The notes beneath the pieces are model-generated. The model did not search any database, was not told the origin of the DNA, and was given only the letters and a program-made list of their open reading frames with translations. Shown piece after piece: positions 14,604 to 21,233 of a DNA stretch of 34,016 bases (the first letter of the stretch is position 1; each line of letters opens with the position of its first letter). Source of the DNA: Bacillus sp. FJAT-27251 (GTDB taxonomy: Bacteria; Bacillota; Bacilli; Bacillales; Cytobacillaceae); assembly GCF_001273925.1 (NCBI RefSeq), contig NZ_LIGG01000001.1, positions 707,278-741,293 on the forward strand, in the 5' to 3' direction. The translations under genes and the position numbers were made by a program.

Positions 14604-15893
14604 TCAAGGGGTGAAGAGTCCCAGCAAGACCAGGATATTGCCAATGATCCCTACTGCAATGGCACCTACAGGCCCAACAGCCATGCGCACAATCGGTCTT
14701 CCAGCGACTTCATTCAATAGATAGAACCCGGCAATCGCAAAGAAACCAAACCCTGGAACAATCGCATTCGCTGCGTTTGCACCACCGATCAGCAAGGCCA
14801 CCTCCAGCACCCTTGTCATCGCCGTCCGGATATTTTCACCTGAAGCGCGCACTCCAGGGTATTTATCCAGGAACTTGGCAAGTGTCGTCAGCAACCGAAT
14901 CTCCAGGAAGATAATGAGGGCTCCAATAATCAAGGCCAGGAAGATATTTGGCGAAAAGATACCTGCTGCAAAGACAAAGGTGAAACCAACCGGACCATAT
15001 ACACCTGTAGCAATCGCTGTACTGGCAATCAATGGGACAAAACCAATCGCTTTGGCAAGGGAAGCAATTCCTCCCTCTGTGATTTTTCCTTCTGATAATA
15101 GGTTGAGAGAGATAGGGTCACCTGCGATCAGAAGCAGATTGGTTGCGGCCGCAACAAGCCCGCCGCTGATCATCAAAATCCAGCTGTGCTTTTTTATTCT
15201 TGTCACGCGGTCCGTAAATAACGTGGCCAACGCGGATAGATTCTGTTCTTCGGACTTCTCTTTCATGGCAAAATAGATCAATAAAAACATCCCGACTACA
15301 AGCGCAATCCCTTCAGGACTTAAGACAACCGGCGTGCCGCCAATCTTGATAAGGGCCGCACCATTCGCAAACACAATAAGTTGGCGGGCAAGGGCCGCCA
15401 CCAATAGTGTGAAAACACCTTTTTTGACACTGAACTGTAAGGCAATCGCAATCGCTGGAAACACCATGAAAGAAACAACGACCGGCTCTCCTACTTTATT
15501 AAAGCCTTCGACAAAGTTAAGCGGCAGCATCTCGAACAGGTCGACAACGGCTTGAAGCCCCAGATAAATTCCGGCACCATACAACCCGCCGGCAATCGCC
15601 GCAATCGTTGTTTTAATTTTCCCGCGGTCAAGTGACAAACCAATGATGTCGGACCCAAGCAATATACTATGAATCAGGATGATGCTTCCTGCGATCGATA
15701 TGGGAATACCAAATCCAATTACGAGGCCGAAGCTCATTGCAAATGCCGTAACACCAAGTTCCTTCCTGGACATCCGGCCTTCCAGATTCTCTGGCACAAT
15801 CGGACGTATCCCATCGTTAAAAACCGCAATACCCAAATTGGCCATGACAGCTGCCAGCGCACCAATACTGATCATTAAAATAATTTCAATCAT
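14604..15893 (-). CDS. yhfT: YhfT, multi-pass membrane protein
   Basis: The protein has 429 residues and about a dozen hydrophobic segments, with glycine-rich membrane stretches such as GLVIGFGIPISIAGSIIL and SFMVFPAIAIAL. It matches the character of E. coli YhfT, an uncharacterised integral membrane family. It is the only predicted transporter in the operon and so the likely importer of the unknown substrate; that is inference. AGGGGG lies upstream of the ATG. It follows yhfU by 26 bp. A polar loop around residues 210-235 (KEKSEEQNLS, TDRVTRIKKH) splits the protein into two membrane halves. Confidence 0.82.
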   Translation of the reverse strand: MIEIILMISIGALAAVMANLGIAVFNDGIRPIVPENLEGRMSRKELGVTAFAMSFGLVIGFGIPISIAGSIILIHSILLGSDIIGLSLDRGKIKTTIAAIAGGLYGAGIYLGLQAVVDLFEMLPLNFVEGFNKVGEPVVVSFMVFPAIAIALQFSVKKGVFTLLVAALARQLIVFANGAALIKIGGTPVVLSPEGIALVVGMFLLIYFAMKEKSEEQNLSALATLFTDRVTRIKKHSWILMISGGLVAAATNLLLIAGDPISLNLLSEGKITEGGIASLAKAIGFVPLIASTAIATGVYGPVGFTFVFAAGIFSPNIFLALIIGALIIFLEIRLLTTLAKFLDKYPGVRASGENIRTAMTRVLEVALLIGGANAANAIVPGFGFFAIAGFYLLNEVAGRPIVRMAVGPVGAIAVGIIGNILVLLGLFTP

Positions 15894-15919
15894 GCTAATT
15901 CCCCCTGCCTAGGATTTAT

Positions 15920-16276
15920 TTACTTTATCAGTGCTTCTATCAGGTATTGAACAGCTTTTTCTTTGTGGTCTCCAGTAAACCCAAATGCTTTAGCCCCGCT
16001 TTGAACGGCTGCTTCCACTTCTGCCTTGACAGGCGGTTTTCCCGGCATGGAAATGGTGGCACAGCTTGGTTTTCCAAGCAGCGCGATCGCCATCGCCAGT
16101 GCCCCTCCGCCACCTGTATGGCAGGCTCCAAAATAATAGTCTGCAGCACCCGATTTGATCGCCATGGCTGCCTCCAAATCCGACTTCACCATCGTTTCAA
16201 CACGGTCTCCTGCCAGTTCCTTAACCAATCCTTCAATATCCTTCTTTTCCACCTGGCCGCCAATCACAATTTTCAT
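15920..16276 (-). CDS. yhfU: YhfU, DUF2620 small glycine-rich protein
   Basis: From the ATG at 16276 this is 118 residues. The most striking segment is YYFGACHTGGGGALAMAIAL, with C52-H53 before a glycine run; ISMPGKPPVKAEV follows. MKIVIGGQ at the start suggests a small alpha/beta domain rather than a secreted protein. It corresponds to E. coli YhfU (DUF2620), of unknown function. The frame opens at a GTG at 16285, but AGGAG is only one base from it, while the ATG at 16276 is ten bases away. It is encoded directly before the membrane protein, and the pair may work together. Confidence 0.8.
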   Translation of the reverse strand: MKIVIGGQVEKKDIEGLVKELAGDRVETMVKSDLEAAMAIKSGAADYYFGACHTGGGGALAMAIALLGKPSCATISMPGKPPVKAEVEAAVQSGAKAFGFTGDHKEKAVQYLIEALIK

Positions 16277-16294
16277 CCCTATCACTCTCCTAAT

Positions 16295-16639
16295 CTATTT
16301 GTTTAAAACGCTTACAAAATGCATTAATAAAAACTGTTTTTCTTCTGTTGGAAGCTTGTGACCTAAAAAATCTTCAATCCAAGTTACTCTCCTTTCCGCC
16401 TCATCCAGATGGGAAGATTCATAAACCTCCTTCATCACAAAATCAGGGGGGCCAGAAAGAGGCTCCTGTCGATCGATTCGTGAAACAGCCATGGCAAGGT
16501 GGGTCACAAGCATCGTATAACTGTCTGCATTTTCATCATTCACATATTTCTCAATGGCCTGGTTTGCGATGTCACGGGCACGTGCTGTGATGGTATTGGT
16601 CGTTTGCAAAATGTCCAGACGCTCTTTTAATGAATTCAC
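16295..16639 (-). CDS. yhfY: YhfY, single PRD-domain protein
   Basis: From a GTG start at 16639, this gives 114 residues. The content is one PTS regulation domain: H47 in VTHLAMAVSRI and H107 in EKQFLLMHFVSVL are the two conserved histidines that can be phosphorylated by PTS proteins. No DNA-binding or antiterminator domain is present, so it may modify the activity of the neighbouring YhfZ or sense PTS state. GGAGGT sits seven bases before the GTG; the longer TTG frame to 16654 would overlap that site. It lies 18 bp before yhfU and about 50 bp after yhfZ. Confidence 0.82.
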   Translation of the reverse strand: MNSLKERLDILQTTNTITARARDIANQAIEKYVNDENADSYTMLVTHLAMAVSRIDRQEPLSGPPDFVMKEVYESSHLDEAERRVTWIEDFLGHKLPTEEKQFLLMHFVSVLNK

Positions 16640-16692
16640 CCTGGAGACCTCCAATGTACAGTATTTTGTATTTTCATTTTATAAAAAATGCC

Positions 16693-17613
16693 CTAATACT
16701 TTGGCATTAAATCACCACTTTCCACTTTGGCCTGGACATCATGAATATTGAATACAGATAATAAATCAAGAATGTAATGAAGCTTTTTATTATCCCTTCT
16801 GATGACAATGACGGCCTTGCTCATTTCCTTTTCAAAATCAATGGCCTTTTTTGAATGTAAAGGCTGGACCTTGAACCTTGCGATTTCCCTTTCATCCATA
16901 TTCCACACCGTGGCATCAATGGTCTTTGCTTTTAAATGCTCTAATAGATGCATGTAATTCAGTTCAATGAATTCCACCTTTTTACCTTCCGCTTCTGCAT
17001 AAGTCAATATTTGCTGGTCAAAGGAATTGCTGTCGATGCCAATCTTCATGCCATCTTCCATCACGGTTTTAGTCTTGTCAGATAAAATAACCGCATGGCC
17101 GGAAACATAGGTTTGGGGGCCAAAACTAACAGAAAGCATTAAATTTTCATTTTCCGCCATTTCCTTAATCGCTGAGTATTCGGAAACAATGGCAAAATCA
17201 TACCTCCCTTCGATCACCCCTTGAAGCCGCGGCCGGGCGCCCCGCATAAAAGCGATATTAAGAGGGATGTTCAGCTTCTCAAACTCAGAAGTAATCCCGG
17301 TGGCTAATCCTTCATATTTTTTGGAGTACGGAAGCGGCATAACACCCGTCATACTCCCAATTCCAGAATACTGAAGAAGCTTTGTCAGATCCTTCTCCCT
17401 TAAAAAGGTGCCAAGGTGGCCTCTTGACTCCAGTTTGATGCATTTTGCTTCATCCAGCTTTTTCAATGCCGATTGGATGGTCCCGCGTCCAACCTGATAC
17501 TTTTCAGTTAAATCGCTAATCTTGGGAATCCGTTGGCCTACTTCCCCGAGCAATAACTCTTCGGCAACCTTTTGAAGAGTTAATCCACTTTTCGAATAAA
17601 ATTCCTCAATCAT
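16693..17613 (-). CDS. yhfZ: YhfZ, GntR-like HTH with solute-binding-like domain
   Basis: From the ATG at 17613, 306 residues. Residues about 5-75 form a winged helix (GQRIPKISDLTEKYQVGRGTIQSALKKLDEA). The rest resembles a type II periplasmic-binding fold (GIGSMTGVMPLPY, GRYDFAIVSEYSAI, MKIGIDSNSFDQQIL, TIDATVWNMDE). It is the E. coli YhfZ type and the first gene of the operon, hence the probable regulator responding to the pathway substrate. GGTGG lies eight bases before this ATG; an in-frame ATG at 17628 has no such site. A cre-like box lies 70 bp upstream. Confidence 0.85.
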   Translation of the reverse strand: MIEEFYSKSGLTLQKVAEELLLGEVGQRIPKISDLTEKYQVGRGTIQSALKKLDEAKCIKLESRGHLGTFLREKDLTKLLQYSGIGSMTGVMPLPYSKKYEGLATGITSEFEKLNIPLNIAFMRGARPRLQGVIEGRYDFAIVSEYSAIKEMAENENLMLSVSFGPQTYVSGHAVILSDKTKTVMEDGMKIGIDSNSFDQQILTYAEAEGKKVEFIELNYMHLLEHLKAKTIDATVWNMDEREIARFKVQPLHSKKAIDFEKEMSKAVIVIRRDNKKLHYILDLLSVFNIHDVQAKVESGDLMPKY

Positions 17614-17685
17614 GCTAACGTCCACCATTCATTTATATTCATCTTCATTGTACAAAATTCTGTATATTAATAATTTAACACTAAA

Positions 17686-17700
17686 ATTAAGCGCTTACAA
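17686..17700. promoter_or_regulatory. cre-like site upstream of the yhf operon
   Basis: ATTAAGCGCTTACAA has the AAGCGCTT core of CcpA sites, with one good arm (TTACA) and one degraded. On the minus strand it lies upstream of a possible -10, TACAAT (17652-17647). No strong -35 was found, so the promoter itself is uncertain. Confidence 0.45.
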
Positions 17701-17717
17701 TACTTATTTTAGAGCAT

Positions 17718-17740
17718 GGGGACGGTTCTGCTTGCCTCAC
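17718..17740. repeat. Fragment of the GGGGACGG repeat
   Basis: GGGGACGGTTCTGCTTGCCTCAC is one arm of the composite-repeat hairpin, without core or partner arm. It sits between yhfZ and the ECF-type promoter of the first yrdB-like gene. Confidence 0.75.
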
Positions 17741-17755
17741 CATATTTATAAAAAA

Positions 17756-17783
17756 CGAAACGGACTTCAATTAAGAACGTATA
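17756..17783 (+). promoter_or_regulatory. ECF-sigma-type promoter of yrdB-like gene 1
   Basis: CGAAAC (17756-17761), a 16-base spacer, then CGTATA (17778-17783). The GAAAC and CGTA elements and the spacing match SigW/SigX/SigM-type promoters of bacilli. The same block precedes the paralogue at 20494. Confidence 0.6.
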
Positions 17784-17816
17784 TTCATATGAGGAAGGGG
17801 AAGGGGAATAAATGAT

Positions 17817-18143
17817 ATGATAATGAATCTTGCATTACGTTTTGTTTTAGAGGTCTGCGCATTAGTTGCATTGTCTTATTGGGGATTTCACACTGGAAAA
17901 GGATATTTCTTCAAGTTTGGGTTAGGTATTGGTGCACCTCTCATCATCGCCATTATTTGGGGAGTTTTTGGTTCCCCTGCTGCTCCCATACCTGTTCACG
18001 GATTTATCCGCTTAATACTCGAAATAGCTATATTCGGATTAGCAATTATCGCTTTATATGGTGCCGGCCATCCTTCTTTAGCGCTTATCTTTGCCATATT
18101 GGTATTGATAAACCGAATCCTGATGACGATTTGGAATCAATAA
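17817..18143 (+). CDS. YrdB/DUF2568-family membrane protein, copy 1
   Basis: A 108-residue protein with four hydrophobic helices: LALRFVLEVCALVALSYWGF, then GIGAPLIIAIIWGVFGSP, IRLILEIAIFGLAIIALYG and PSLALIFAILVLINRIL. APIPVHGFIR is the conserved loop. This is the YrdB family (DUF2568), of unknown function. AAGGGG lies ten bases before the ATG. It is one of only a few plus-strand genes here. The second copy at 20553 is nearly identical, including the leader and promoter. A composite repeat begins nine bases after its stop. Confidence 0.85.
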   Translation: MIMNLALRFVLEVCALVALSYWGFHTGKGYFFKFGLGIGAPLIIAIIWGVFGSPAAPIPVHGFIRLILEIAIFGLAIIALYGAGHPSLALIFAILVLINRILMTIWNQ

Positions 18144-18151
18144 TAGAGCAT

Positions 18152-18496
18152 GGGGACGGTTCTGCTGCCTCACCAGCCATCTCAATAGATTACGAGAACC
18201 GTTCCCATAGCCTCATTACCATGCTTGTGAAAATAAACGGAAAAATTCCGCTTAAACTGGGAAATACCCGTATTTCCCGCCATTTAAGAGGAGTTTTTCC
18301 GCCTATATTCATAAAATCCCTGGATTTAGTCCTAAAAAAAGCAGTTAATCGGAAAATATCCGCTTATTTCCGCTTCTTGGACCCCTGTTAAATGCCTTAA
18401 CCGGAATTTCTCCGCTTATGTAGAGCATGGATAGAGCACGGGGACGGTTCTGCTGCCTAACCAGCCATTCTCAGATAGATTACGAGAACCGTCCCC
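18152..18496. repeat. Composite repeat, copy C
   Basis: Left hairpin GGGGACGGTTCTGCTGCC to GAGAACCGTTCCC, core with inverted CGGAAAAATTCCG and CGGAATTTCTCCG ends (to about 18420), a short duplicated AGAGCA(T/C)GG, then the right hairpin. It fills 18144-18505, between yrdB copy 1 and the yceI terminator. I see no gene there. Confidence 0.85.
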
Positions 18497-18505
18497 ATGC
18501 TTCAC

Positions 18506-18553
18506 AAAAAAAGGAAGCCCCCCCTCACTCCTTACGAGTGAGGGGAGCCTTCC
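18506..18553 (-). terminator. Strong terminator of the yceI gene
   Basis: A long hairpin whose arms are GGAAGC-CCCCCCTCACTC and GAGTGAGGGGA-GCCTTCC around a 5-base loop. The minus strand ends in seven T residues (18512-18506). It lies 18 bp beyond the yceI stop. Confidence 0.9.
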
Positions 18554-18570
18554 CCAGCTCCGAAACGAAA

Positions 18571-19098
18571 TTAGGCAGCTGGATTTACTTCTAATTCCAC
18601 TTTAATTTTGATATCTTTTCCAACTAGGACGCCACCTGTTTCAAGTGCCGCGTTCCAAGTAAGGCCAAATTCCTCACGGTTGATTTTCGCCTCTGCTTCG
18701 AAACCGTATACTTCAACACCCCATGGGTTTGTTCCTTTTCCACCGTATTCAACATCAAATGTTACCGGCTTTGTTACATCCTTAATGGTTAGATCACCAG
18801 TTACTTTGTAATCATCCCCATCTTTTGTAATGTTTGTCGATGTAAACTCAATTGTTGGATTGTTTTCCACATCGAAGAAGTCTGCTGATTTCAAGTGATT
18901 ATCCCGATCTTCGCTTCTTGTGTTGATGCTTGCTACATCAAATTTAAAAGCGATTTTCGCAGTGGTTAAATCGGCTAAATCCGCGGCTTCTACATCTGCT
19001 GTGTAAGAATCAAAGTGACCTTTCACTTTTGATACCATCATGTGTTTCACTTCAAATCCTACTGATGAATGCGATTGATCGACTGTCCATTTTGTCAT
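18571..19098 (-). CDS. YceI-family lipocalin-like protein
   Basis: The 175-residue protein starts MTKWTVDQSHSSVGFEVKHMM, the classic YceI opening, and continues with VKGHFDSYTAD, DNHLKSADFFDVENNP and GDLTIKDVTKPV. The YceI fold is a beta-barrel that binds isoprenoid-type lipids or quinones. No signal peptide is present, so it acts in the cytoplasm. The frame is open to 19113, but GGGGG is eight bases from the ATG at 19098 and only two from the earlier one. It is a single-gene transcript with its own promoter, two MhqR-type boxes and a strong terminator. Quinone or electrophile stress is the likely signal; that is inference. Confidence 0.9.
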   Translation of the reverse strand: MTKWTVDQSHSSVGFEVKHMMVSKVKGHFDSYTADVEAADLADLTTAKIAFKFDVASINTRSEDRDNHLKSADFFDVENNPTIEFTSTNITKDGDDYKVTGDLTIKDVTKPVTFDVEYGGKGTNPWGVEVYGFEAEAKINREEFGLTWNAALETGGVLVGKDIKIKVELEVNPAA

Positions 19099-19120
19099 TT
19101 TCATTTCCCCCAATTTGTCT

Positions 19121-19138
19121 TATCTCGAATTCGAGATA
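19121..19138. promoter_or_regulatory. MhqR-type operator, box 1
   Basis: TATCTCGAATTCGAGATA is an 18-bp perfect palindrome and equals the MhqR consensus described for Bacillus subtilis quinone-stress genes, as I recall it. It touches the downstream end of the -10 and covers the transcription start. Confidence 0.8.
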
Positions 19139-19167
19139 TTATACTAAAAAAATAATTTTGAATTCAA
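19138..19167 (-). promoter_or_regulatory. yceI promoter
   Basis: Minus-strand TTGAAT (19167-19162), an 18-base spacer and TATAAT (19143-19138). It is sandwiched exactly between the two MhqR-type boxes. Confidence 0.75.
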
Positions 19168-19168
19168 A

Positions 19169-19186
19169 CATCTTTAACTTGAGATA
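19169..19186. promoter_or_regulatory. MhqR-type operator, box 2 (imperfect)
   Basis: CATCTTTAACTTGAGATA keeps the outer ATCT and AGAT half-sites and the 18-bp length of box 1, with a degraded centre. It abuts the upstream side of the -35. Confidence 0.55.
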
Positions 19187-19248
19187 AATTTACCACGGAA
19201 CCTTCATCATTGTCAACTCCCTATTCGCGTTTTTTTCGAGTCGATCAT

Positions 19249-19586
19249 GGGGACGGTTCTGCTGCCTTATCAGCCATTCTCAAAAGATTACGAGAACCGT
19301 TCCCATAGCCTCATTACCGTGCTTGTGAAAATAATCGGAAAAATTCCGCTTAAACTGGGAAATACCCATATTTCCTGCAATTTAAGGGAAGTATTTCCGC
19401 CTATATTCATAAAATCCCTGGATTTAGTCCAAAAAAGAGCAGTTAATCGGAAAATTTCCGCTTATTTTCGCTTTTTAGCCCCCTGTTAAATGCCTTAACC
19501 GGAATTTCTCCGCTTATGGGTAGAGCACGGGGACGGTTCTGCTGCCTCACCAGCCATTCTCAAATAGATCACGAGAACCGGCCCCC
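19249..19586. repeat. Composite repeat, copy D
   Basis: It has the same left hairpin, core and right hairpin as copy C and is the copy most like it. It fills the gap between the yceI control region and the SGNH hydrolase stop, and its right arm may help end that transcript. No gene in 19187-19593. Confidence 0.85.
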
Positions 19587-19593
19587 TGCTTCT

Positions 19594-20307
19594 CTAATTC
19601 CTTTTAATCGACTTCCAAAATTCTTTTGCAACGATTTGATATCCGTCTGCGCTTAAGTGGATATTGGCCGGGTTTGGAAGGTAGGTATCCGTATGTTTGG
19701 CAATTAGGTGGGCGGTTGGCACGTAGGTATCTCCATTGAGCCCCACGGCAGCAGCAATTGTGTTGTTCAACGCATCCAACAATGGCAATATGGACGCAAG
19801 CTGGGCTTCCGAATAATGAGGGAATGGGTTATAGTAGCCCATCACATAAACCTCTGCCTTCGGGTTTAAGTCATCGATTGTTTTTAAAATAAGATTTAAA
19901 TTCACTCCCACCGTTTGAATAGCTTGTGGTACTTCAGCAGGTTTTGTCATAAGAACTGGCAATACATCGTTTGCTCCTATGGTGACCGTAATAAGATCAG
20001 CTTTTTGTACAGATGCCTGAACACTTGTGTCCGTAAGAAGTACCTTCAGGAGTTCCGTATTGGCACCTTTCACCCCCTCGTTTGTAAAATTCACCTTATA
20101 CTGCGATTGTTCAAACCTGCTTGCGAGATAATCAGGGTACCCCAAACCATCCTCGCCTAGAGGATTAATCCCTGCCACCAACGAATCCCCCAACGCCACA
20201 TAGGTTACCTGTTTCTTTACAGGGCCTTTGGCAAAAGCACTTACCGGCAAAGACAGAAACAGGGCCAACACTACCAACATGATGGAAAATCTGCGATTCA
20301 TACTCAT
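19594..20307 (-). CDS. Secreted SGNH/GDSL hydrolase
   Basis: A 237-residue protein with an N-terminal signal peptide (RFSIMLVVLALFLSLPVSAFA, likely cleavage after AFA). Catalytic S42 is in ALGDSL, the block III asparagine N113 in TIGANDVLP, and the C-terminal H217 in NPANIHLSADGY. This is the family of extracellular lipases and esterases acting on lipids, cell-wall acyl groups or carbohydrate esters; the substrate is unknown. GAGGTGG precedes the ATG. Upstream, TTCGTT and AACGAA (20322-20339) form a 6-6-6 inverted repeat near a TATAAT (20348-20343), a possible repressor site. Confidence 0.87.
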   Translation of the reverse strand: MSMNRRFSIMLVVLALFLSLPVSAFAKGPVKKQVTYVALGDSLVAGINPLGEDGLGYPDYLASRFEQSQYKVNFTNEGVKGANTELLKVLLTDTSVQASVQKADLITVTIGANDVLPVLMTKPAEVPQAIQTVGVNLNLILKTIDDLNPKAEVYVMGYYNPFPHYSEAQLASILPLLDALNNTIAAAVGLNGDTYVPTAHLIAKHTDTYLPNPANIHLSADGYQIVAKEFWKSIKRN

Positions 20308-20321
20308 TAAACCACCTCTCG

Positions 20322-20348
20322 TTCGTTATTGGGAACGAATTAATTATA
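20322..20348 (-). promoter_or_regulatory. Possible -10 and operator of the SGNH gene
   Basis: Minus-strand TATAAT (20348-20343) is followed downstream by the inverted repeat TTCGTT-6-AACGAA (20322-20339), where a repressor would block initiation. No clear -35 was found. Confidence 0.4.
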
Positions 20349-20493
20349 TCAAGTATAGCCCCTTACGGCCAGACTATTTTGGGAGGCACAGATACCAGTT
20401 AGGAAGAATCGTATAGCCAACAGATCCAACTCATTTAAGACCCTTTCGAGGAGTGACAGGCACTGTTCCTTTTAAAAAATATTTATAAAAAAG

Positions 20494-20521
20494 CGAAACG
20501 GACTTCAATTAAGAACGTATA
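20494..20521 (+). promoter_or_regulatory. ECF-sigma-type promoter of yrdB-like gene 2
   Basis: CGAAAC (20494-20499), a 16-base spacer, CGTATA (20516-20521). Identical in elements and spacing to the promoter of copy 1; the spacer between is also conserved. Confidence 0.6.
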
Positions 20522-20552
20522 TGTATTCATAAGAGGAAGGGGAATGAATTTT

Positions 20553-20879
20553 ATGATAATGAACCTGGCATTGCGTTTTATTTTAGAGGTCTGCGCGTTA
20601 ATTGCTTTGTCCTATTGGGGATTTCAGACTGGCAAAGGATTTATCTCCAAGTTTGGGTTAGGTATTGGATCACCTCTTCTCATCGCCATTGTTTGGGGAG
20701 TTTTTGGTTCCCCTGCTGCTCCCATACCTGTTCACGGGTTCATCCGCTTATTACTCGAAATAGCTATATTCGGGTTATCAGCTATCGCTTTATATGCTGC
20801 CGGCCATCCTTCTTTAGCCCTTATCTTTATCATATTAGTAGTCATAAACCGAATCCTCATGACAATCTGGAATCAATGA
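20553..20879 (+). CDS. YrdB/DUF2568-family membrane protein, copy 2
   Basis: This paralogue of the gene at 17817 has 108 residues and four membrane helices; most differences are conservative (for example GIGSPLLIAIVWGVF against GIGAPLIIAIIWGVF). The frame opens at an ATG at 20544, but that is one base from GGGG. The ATG at 20553 has the same ten-base spacing and the same ATGATAATG context as copy 1. The duplication includes promoter and leader. Its downstream side keeps only a fragment of the GGGGACGG repeat, then the second dispersed element. Confidence 0.85.
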   Translation: MIMNLALRFILEVCALIALSYWGFQTGKGFISKFGLGIGSPLLIAIVWGVFGSPAAPIPVHGFIRLLLEIAIFGLSAIALYAAGHPSLALIFIILVVINRILMTIWNQ

Positions 20880-20880
20880 T

Positions 20881-20910
20881 AGAGCACGGCAACGATTCTG
20901 CTGCCTCACC
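20881..20910. repeat. Decayed GGGGACGG repeat fragment
   Basis: AGAGCACGGCAACGATTCTG followed by CTGCCTCACC is the left arm of the composite repeat with two substitutions, directly after the yrdB copy 2 stop, as in copy 1. Confidence 0.7.
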
Positions 20911-21053
20911 AAGATTCTCCATACTTTGACGGCAATTATATCTGCGGCTAACACGGCAAAACTGGATGAATTTCCGTTCCTAAGATTAACTTTGAAGCTA
21001 CCCTTCTTCAAGGTTGATTTATCAAGGCGACTTTAATCAAACGTTTGATTAAT
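20902..21053. repeat. Second dispersed element, copy 2
   Basis: Related to 7936-8083, with the strongest match in the last 43 bases, including AAGGTTGAT(T/C)TATCAAGGCG. It again follows a GGGGACGG repeat end. It accounts for most of the gap between yrdB copy 2 and the immunity gene. Confidence 0.7.
21033..21052. promoter_or_regulatory. 20-bp perfect palindrome
   Basis: TTAATCAAACGTTTGATTAA, the same palindrome as at 8065 with one more matching base on each side. It is operator-like but faces no gene start. Confidence 0.5.
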
Positions 21054-21096
21054 AGGACCAATCTCGGCCAAATAAAAGGATGCACTTTTTCGACAT

Positions 21097-21144
21097 AAAA
21101 AGCTCCATTCACCTAAAATAGGATTGGTAAATGGAGCTCTTTGT
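21097..21144 (-). terminator. Terminator of the protease-toxin-immunity operon
   Basis: AGCTCCATT and AATGGAGCT form a 9-bp stem around a 20-base loop with partial CACC/GGTA pairing. The minus strand continues TTTTTATG. It lies about 90 bp beyond the immunity gene stop. Confidence 0.65.
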
Positions 21145-21233
21145 AAGTATCAGCGAATTTTCCAGGAAGGCATCCCCCTTTGTCGACAACCGTACATTAA
21201 AAGGTGACACATCTTATTTTAGATCACGTTGTT

